From Daucus carota subsp. sativus (Eukaryota; Streptophyta; Magnoliopsida; Apiales; Apiaceae): DNA of 64,000 nucleotides. The stretch spans positions 60,130,949 to 60,194,948 of the forward strand of contig NC_030383.2 of assembly GCF_001625215.2 (NCBI RefSeq), read 5' to 3'. Made by a program: the position numbers and the translations under genes. This document shows positions 59,027 through 64,000 of the stretch, piece after piece. Each line of letters starts with the position of its first letter. Position 1 is the first letter of the stretch. A model generated the notes under the pieces. It worked only from the letters and a program-made list of their open reading frames with translations, had not been told where the DNA came from and ran no database searches.

Positions 59027-59289
59027 GGGTCCTGGCTGGATCGTTGGATGAATATTCAGCGGCCAAGATTATTACAAAATTTTAAAATGTAAGCGCTGTA
59101 TGGGGATCGACATGTATTGCGCTTTTTAACGGCTGTATGGGGATGTCCCCGGTTATAAAGCGTTGTACGTATTAAAAAGCACGATATAATTCTGACCACC
59201 GGATATTCATCCAACGACCCAAAAACCCAGAAACTGTGTTGTTTAACTCCTCCCGGGCATTATTTATTGATGCCCGTGGACCGCTACCC
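59027..59289. mobile_element. MULE-like MITE (GGGTCCTGG ends), 263 bp
   Basis: Flanked by the 9-bp duplication TAAAACAAT (59018-59026 and 59290-59298). Ends GGGTCCTGGC and the inverted GGACCGCTACCC, with inner arms GTTGGATGAATATTC and GATATTCATCCAAC. It is the same family as the element at 22326 by ends and arm motif. Confidence 0.8.
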
Positions 59290-59299
59290 TAAAACAATA

Positions 59300-59602
59300 C
59301 TCCCTCCGTCCCCCTCAATTGTTTACATTGGAGGGGGACACGGAGACCAAGACAATGTATGAAAAATGAGTAAAGTTAGATGAAAAGTGGGTAAAGTGGT
59401 GGGACCTACCAATATTTAATAGTAGATTTGAGATAGTGGAGGAAAGTAGTGGGTGTAATAGTAGTTTTTATTGTTAAATATGAGATAGTGGAGGAAGATA
59501 GTGGGTGTAATGATGAAAAAAACTTACTATGTATAGTAACGTAAAGAAATGAGAGGGACATCCCAAAATAGTAACTGTAAAGAAATGAGAGGGACAAGGG
59601 AG
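59300..59602. mobile_element. Stowaway MITE
   Basis: CTCCCTCCGTCCCCCTCAAT at the left end and the inverted GAGAGGGACAAGGGAG at the right, flanked by TA (59298-59299 and 59603-59604), fit the Stowaway (Tc1/mariner) consensus. It abuts the MULE-like MITE: its left TA overlaps the last base of that element's target duplication. The interior shows two copies of AGATAGTGGAGGAA and GTAAAGAAATGAGAGGGACA. Confidence 0.88.
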
Positions 59603-59604
59603 TA

Positions 59605-60144
59605 TAGCCTAACAAGTTGGCGAAGTTATTCCCAAAAACTAAACAATTAGCACTTTTTTCTCCAACCTGCATAATTTAGCAAAACAAATTACAAGTGAAC
59701 AAAACAAAGAGAACATGAGGTAGTTCACATGAGAAATAAGAACCGCAGATGAGATATGTATTCTACTGAATGTTAAAAGTTATTTAAGTAATACACAGTT
59801 TGGCAATACTTATTTTCAAGAAATTAAGACTTATTTCAAGAAAAAACTTCACATATACATAATTATTTTTTTAATTAAATATTTAATAGGTGTTTGATAT
59901 AAAAAAAAACTACTTATTTCTAAAAAATAAGATAAGCTAAACAGGACCAATTTTATAACAATGCAACGAGTCACAACTGTACATGCTGAACTATTAATAC
60001 ACCTAAAAACAAAAATATTATACACATCCACAAAAAGAGCATGATTTTCCTCTAAACCTCTCAGCAGTGGGATACAGAACTTTCCATTTCAATTCCTATT
60101 TTAAAGAGACAAATGCTTCGATAGTGCAACAAGACTTGCCACTT
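59605..60144. other. 3' flank of the translocator gene
   Basis: No gene seen. The part nearest 60144 is the likely 3' UTR of the minus-strand translocator gene. Confidence 0.5.
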
Positions 60145-63100
60145 TCAGGGAGATGACTTCTGGCTGCTGTGTGAGCTTCTACCAAGATGTAATATCCTCG
60201 AAGAAATTAATGGTGCTTCTTCATCGGCACTAGTATCAGGCCCAGAACCACTCCTTGCTAAACTGCTGCTATTGCTGCCATTATCGGATACATACGGGTC
60301 AGATGACTTCTTCTCCATTAAGCCCTGTTATTAATGGACAGCACAAACACACATTTTTAGCATTAAGTTAGTGACTGATTGTAACGACAGTACAGATGTT
60401 AGAAACGCTCCGAAAACCACCAAAGGATGAGCTGGAGATATCCATTCAGAACTTCTAGCTAGAATTAATTGCAGAAGCAGAGAGCATGAGCATCATGCAT
60501 ATATAACGCCACTCAATAGTCATAAACCAACACCAAGATTCATGTTATGAAAATAAGTCTTTTGAGAATATATAGTTTATACATGGTACAGCTATACTAA
60601 ACACTGACCTTAGCTGCTCTTTCTGCAATACTATCTAATGGAAGTTGGGCGGCAGAGACATCCTTGACCTTCAAGTAGTTATACATCACAACACCGCAAA
60701 GCGCTGCATTGCACAACATACAATCTGGGTGTCAGCTGTAAGTTTTATAAGTCACCAAAACTAACAATGTAGATTTCATACCAATCGCATAGCCAATGAT
60801 ATTAAGTCTAGTAATCGTTGACTCTGGAAATATGACAGTTGAAAGTGCAATCAATAACCAGTCTTTCAAAACACCAGCAACTCGTATGGTCACAGCACCG
60901 GTTCTTCCAATTACCAAGAAGATTGAAAAATTTAATGCCAGAGCAGCAAAAGCATTTGAAAAGAATATCCAGAAATTGAACTGGATTTGTGAGACTTCCA
61001 TTTCAGGTTTCTCCAGAAGATACCATGGAACAAACAGAAACACAAAACTGCACAGGAAACATATGATCTAATTTTCAAACAATTACCACATTAAGCACAG
61101 GGCTTGACCTTGTAACCATGGACAGATCATACATGGCTAACTAATACTAAAATGGGTGCAAGTAATAAAATATATTCATAATAGGTCATCAAAGAGGAGA
61201 TTACCTGCACGGAGCAATGTAATATAAACTGGTAATAGGGTTTAGTGTTAAGCCTTTTTTCTGGAGAAGAACTTGAGTCAAGACCAATCTAAGAGCTTCG
61301 GCAAATATCCCTGTGACTTGATAAAGGGTGCCCACTACATTGAAGTGAATTTCCCCATACGAGGATACAACAACTCCAACACTGACCAGCAACATATTCA
61401 AGAACACATCCCATCTTAATGTGTCAGTGCCACAGGTGACAGCCATGAGAAATGTAGCCACTGGCACTGTTAAATAAAGCTAAAGCCATTTAGTATAGTT
61501 CAAATAATATGAGAAAATTAGGAGACTTTCTACACAATCATACTTAGTGCTTTAAGCATCTGGATGAAGGCCACTGAAATAAACAAATAAGCAGTGTTGC
61601 CAAACCTGAAAAGTTGTAGCCAGAACCAAGTCATTCAGGTATAAACATGTGAAGCCAAACACTAAAAGTAATCCTCCATTATTCCATTAAAGTAAGATGA
61701 AATACAAAAATGATCTGATCCATGTACAAGTTGAGCATAAAATATTTGCATGTACCAATGATTATCTATAATCCTGAAACTTAGGTATATGCCTCTTCAT
61801 ACTTCCCTAAAACTTGACCTACCGACTAATGTAACAAGTAAATCATAAATCTGAGAGGAACATCCACTTCTTGTAGTAAGAAAATCTGGTTAATTTACAG
61901 GTTGAAGGCTTCAAACTAAATACGAGATTATATTGGATGACAGTTTCTAGTATAAAAGGAAGTATTTTTTTTCTAAAGCAGAACCATATACAGGTAATGA
62001 GAGCAAATTCCAGATCAATTTTGTGATAAGACACTGTTTTGCTATATTGTAGGTTTCTGCTTTTACCAAATGTATAATACTAAACCCTTAAACATCTGAT
62101 GTAATTTATCCTGTCTCCACAAAGGCATGGCCTATAAAATCCTACTTAGAAGTTTAAGTTACAAGTGTGACTTGTGAGTGTCAGACAGACGTCTGGCTTG
62201 AAGAGATGATGCATGTATGAATAATGGAATAGATCATAAATGTTATATGTAAAAATAAATTACTTGTTTTGGTGGCTGAAGAACAGAGAAATATCGAATG
62301 TAAATTAAAACTTCAGGCAATTTCACCAACAATTCCATGGATAGAAAGGTGTGCATATCACTAATGTAATATTATGAGAGATCCCGCTTTCATGAGATAC
62401 TTAAACTTCACAGCACAAGTTATATAAAGAGTTCCAACTAGTTGCATCTAGATTCTCACCATAGGCTTGACGCAAAGAAGGCGCTTATAGGAATCACGCA
62501 TGTTGCATATCTACAATCGGAATAAATAGAAGTAAGGAAAGAGAACCATTTATGTAAAAGGAAGGAATATATTGGCAGCTAACTTACATTTCAAAAGTCA
62601 TTTTTACTGGGGACACAACCTGCATATATTTAGTGATTAGAAATTTATCAGTTACGACCTTAAGAACCGTAAAGACATACCGTAAAAGAGGAGAAACTGT
62701 AATCAATTGAATGAGATATTAGAAGACATGAAAACAATTACAAAAAAATATGATAAACAGAACTGATAATGACAGATGCACAGGTAGAGACATGTTACAA
62801 AAACACTAAAATAATATAGCTTCCATAATTATTGCAGTCTCAAAATACTAATGTCCGCAAACATCTAAAACACAAATTTTATGGTTCAAATATAACCATG
62901 GGACATTTTCAGAGACAGAAAGCAGATAGTAACATAAAAGTAACAAATGCAACCATCAAAGGGTATCACATAACTTTGGTAGAAAGTAGTATTCATATTT
63001 CAAAGCTAATTTCACAAGAAACCTCCGACGTCTCGAGTAAAATCTTTTTCTCCTATTAGCAGACTACTACAAGACAAAAGCAAGCTTTGGCACCCAACAA

Positions 63101-63558
63101 TTATGAACTGGCATTCTTTACTTACTTCCCGGAGAATGGCCACAAGTACAATTTCTTAGCCCTTACCAATGTCAACTCGAAATAAAAAGAGCCACAGACT
63201 TGTAAATTTGAACGAGTCAACAATATTTGAAAACTCAGGGTCATAGAAAATGTACACATTATTGTGCTCTATGATCGTGTCTAGTAGTTTTATTATCTTT
63301 TCAATGTCAATATTATACTCTAATTTCGTATAATGGCCAAAGTATATTGTGGATCAATGTCATAGTGGGAAACTACATGCCTGAAGAATTGAGGTATACA
63401 CCCAGCCAGAAAATCTATGACCGCCATGCAAAATCCAGCTGTAAACGTACCTTTAAGACGCGGATAAGAAAAAATGCCACCGCACCAGAAAATCCCATAT
63501 GAATCATGGTCAGTGTTATTGGTAATGGAAAATTGAAGTATTTTGGAGAGAGCACCCA
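60145..63558 (-). CDS. Sugar-phosphate/phosphate translocator (At3g17430-like), 5' end outside window
   Basis: Eight exons (63558-63451, 62619-62588, 62510-62460, 61605-61544, 61466-61205, 61047-60782, 60703-60609, 60324-60145) give 351 in-frame residues ending at TGA. It is a drug/metabolite-transporter-superfamily protein of the triose-phosphate translocator/KT group. Conserved blocks: WVLSPKYFNFPLPITLTMIH, FFASSLWFGN, FIQMLKALMPVATFLMAV, VSSYGEIHFNVVGTLYQ, LTQVLLQKKGLTLNPITSLY, NFSIFLVIGRTGAVTIRVAG and VLKDWLLIALSTVIFPES. The C-terminus is a soluble tail with DEEAPLISSR, as in Arabidopsis At3g17430/At1g48230. The substrate is unknown in this subgroup; Golgi or other endomembrane location is likely. 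The first coding exon (~28 residues, the first membrane helix) was not found before 64000, so it probably lies beyond the window. Confidence 0.92.
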
Positions 63559-64000
63559 CTGCACATGAGCAGAAATAGAAGATAATTTGAGAGTAACTAA
63601 GACAAATCTTTTAAAAAGGGCCACAATGTATTGTACATGAAGATATATCACAGTTAAGGAACTGTTCCACAAGTTTTGGCGTCAAATATGGAAACCCTAT
63701 ATAGGTAGACAAAAGTTTTACTAGTTAACACACTGTTTTATCCACACAAAAAAAGTGGTAAATGTATGAAAAGCCAACATGATGCTTAAAACCAGCAATT
63801 AGCATTCAGCAAAGGTCATGTACAAAAGTATGCATATTAAAGTTAATCTAATACCTAGAGTGGGAATGATACGTTAACAGCAAAAATGAAGACAATATTA
63901 AAGACAGTTTCTCTTTCAAAGTGAAAATAACCTGAACAGAGATCCTTAGGCAGTATATTTATGCTAGTTGAGATACAAAGTGGTTGTTTGGCATAAATCA
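62620..64000 (-). other. Intron between translocator exons 2 and 3 and the 5' region
   Basis: 62620-63450 is an AT-rich intron and 63559-64000 precedes the first visible exon. I saw no further exon or other gene; in particular no motif ending in Tyr-Asn-Lys followed by a splice donor. Confidence 0.55.

Noticed and set aside
1-64000. CRISPR arrays, bacterial operons, phage or viral genes
   Set aside because: None seen; repeats here are tandem or transposon-type and the genes are plant nuclear genes with introns.

Overview
This is nuclear DNA of a flowering plant. Genes are split by GT-AG introns, intergenic DNA is AT-rich, plant families are present (ABCB/MDR transporters, MUSTANG, RADIALIS-like MYB), and short DNA transposons and SINE/retroposon insertions are dense. 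Gene content suggests a eudicot, probably an asterid. I cannot name the species.

Layout. 1.5-5.3 kb: a six-exon L7Ae-fold gene resembling the RNase P/MRP subunit Rpp38. 6.7-7.3 kb: a possible orphan membrane protein. 7.64-9.69 kb: a poly(A)-tailed retroposed insertion with a 16-bp target-site duplication. 9.8-10.5 kb: a degenerate ~181-bp tandem array. 10.66-12.03 kb: an intronless L-cysteine desulfhydrase (LCD) gene with a probable 3'-UTR intron. 15.2-37.9 kb: a duplicated locus made of two intact MDR-type ABCB transporter genes on the minus strand (1284 and 1288 aa by my splice model), one intact seven-exon NIP30/FAM192A-like gene and two broken copies of it on the plus strand, and a 3.3-kb tandem duplication between them. 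40.3-42.2 kb: a probable non-autonomous Helitron. 43.45-44.76 kb: a truncated MUSTANG-like gene (PB1 plus MuDR DNA-binding region, no transposase core) carrying a 54-bp coding minisatellite. 46.2-46.5 kb: a single-MYB RADIALIS-like gene with a GA/CT-rich upstream tract. 47.4 kb: a CACTA-type terminus abutting a chloroplast 23S rRNA fragment. 50.4-51.1 kb: a tRNA-derived SINE whose 3' module is amplified in tandem. 51.3-56.0 kb: a three-member tandem family of unknown function, one member apparently intact and two broken. 60.1-63.6 kb, running off the right edge: a sugar-phosphate/phosphate translocator gene on the minus strand.

The genes do not form a pathway. What ties the window together is local duplication and small-transposon activity. 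The ABCB/NIP30 block and the 51-56 kb family both show duplicate-and-decay. Three GGGTCC-ended MULE-like MITEs (one of them present twice through duplication), a hAT MITE, two Stowaway MITEs, a Helitron, a CACTA end, a SINE and a poly(A) retroposon can be recognised from their termini, and most also show target-site duplications. All exon coordinates come from reading splice sites and frame continuity by eye; none is backed by transcripts.
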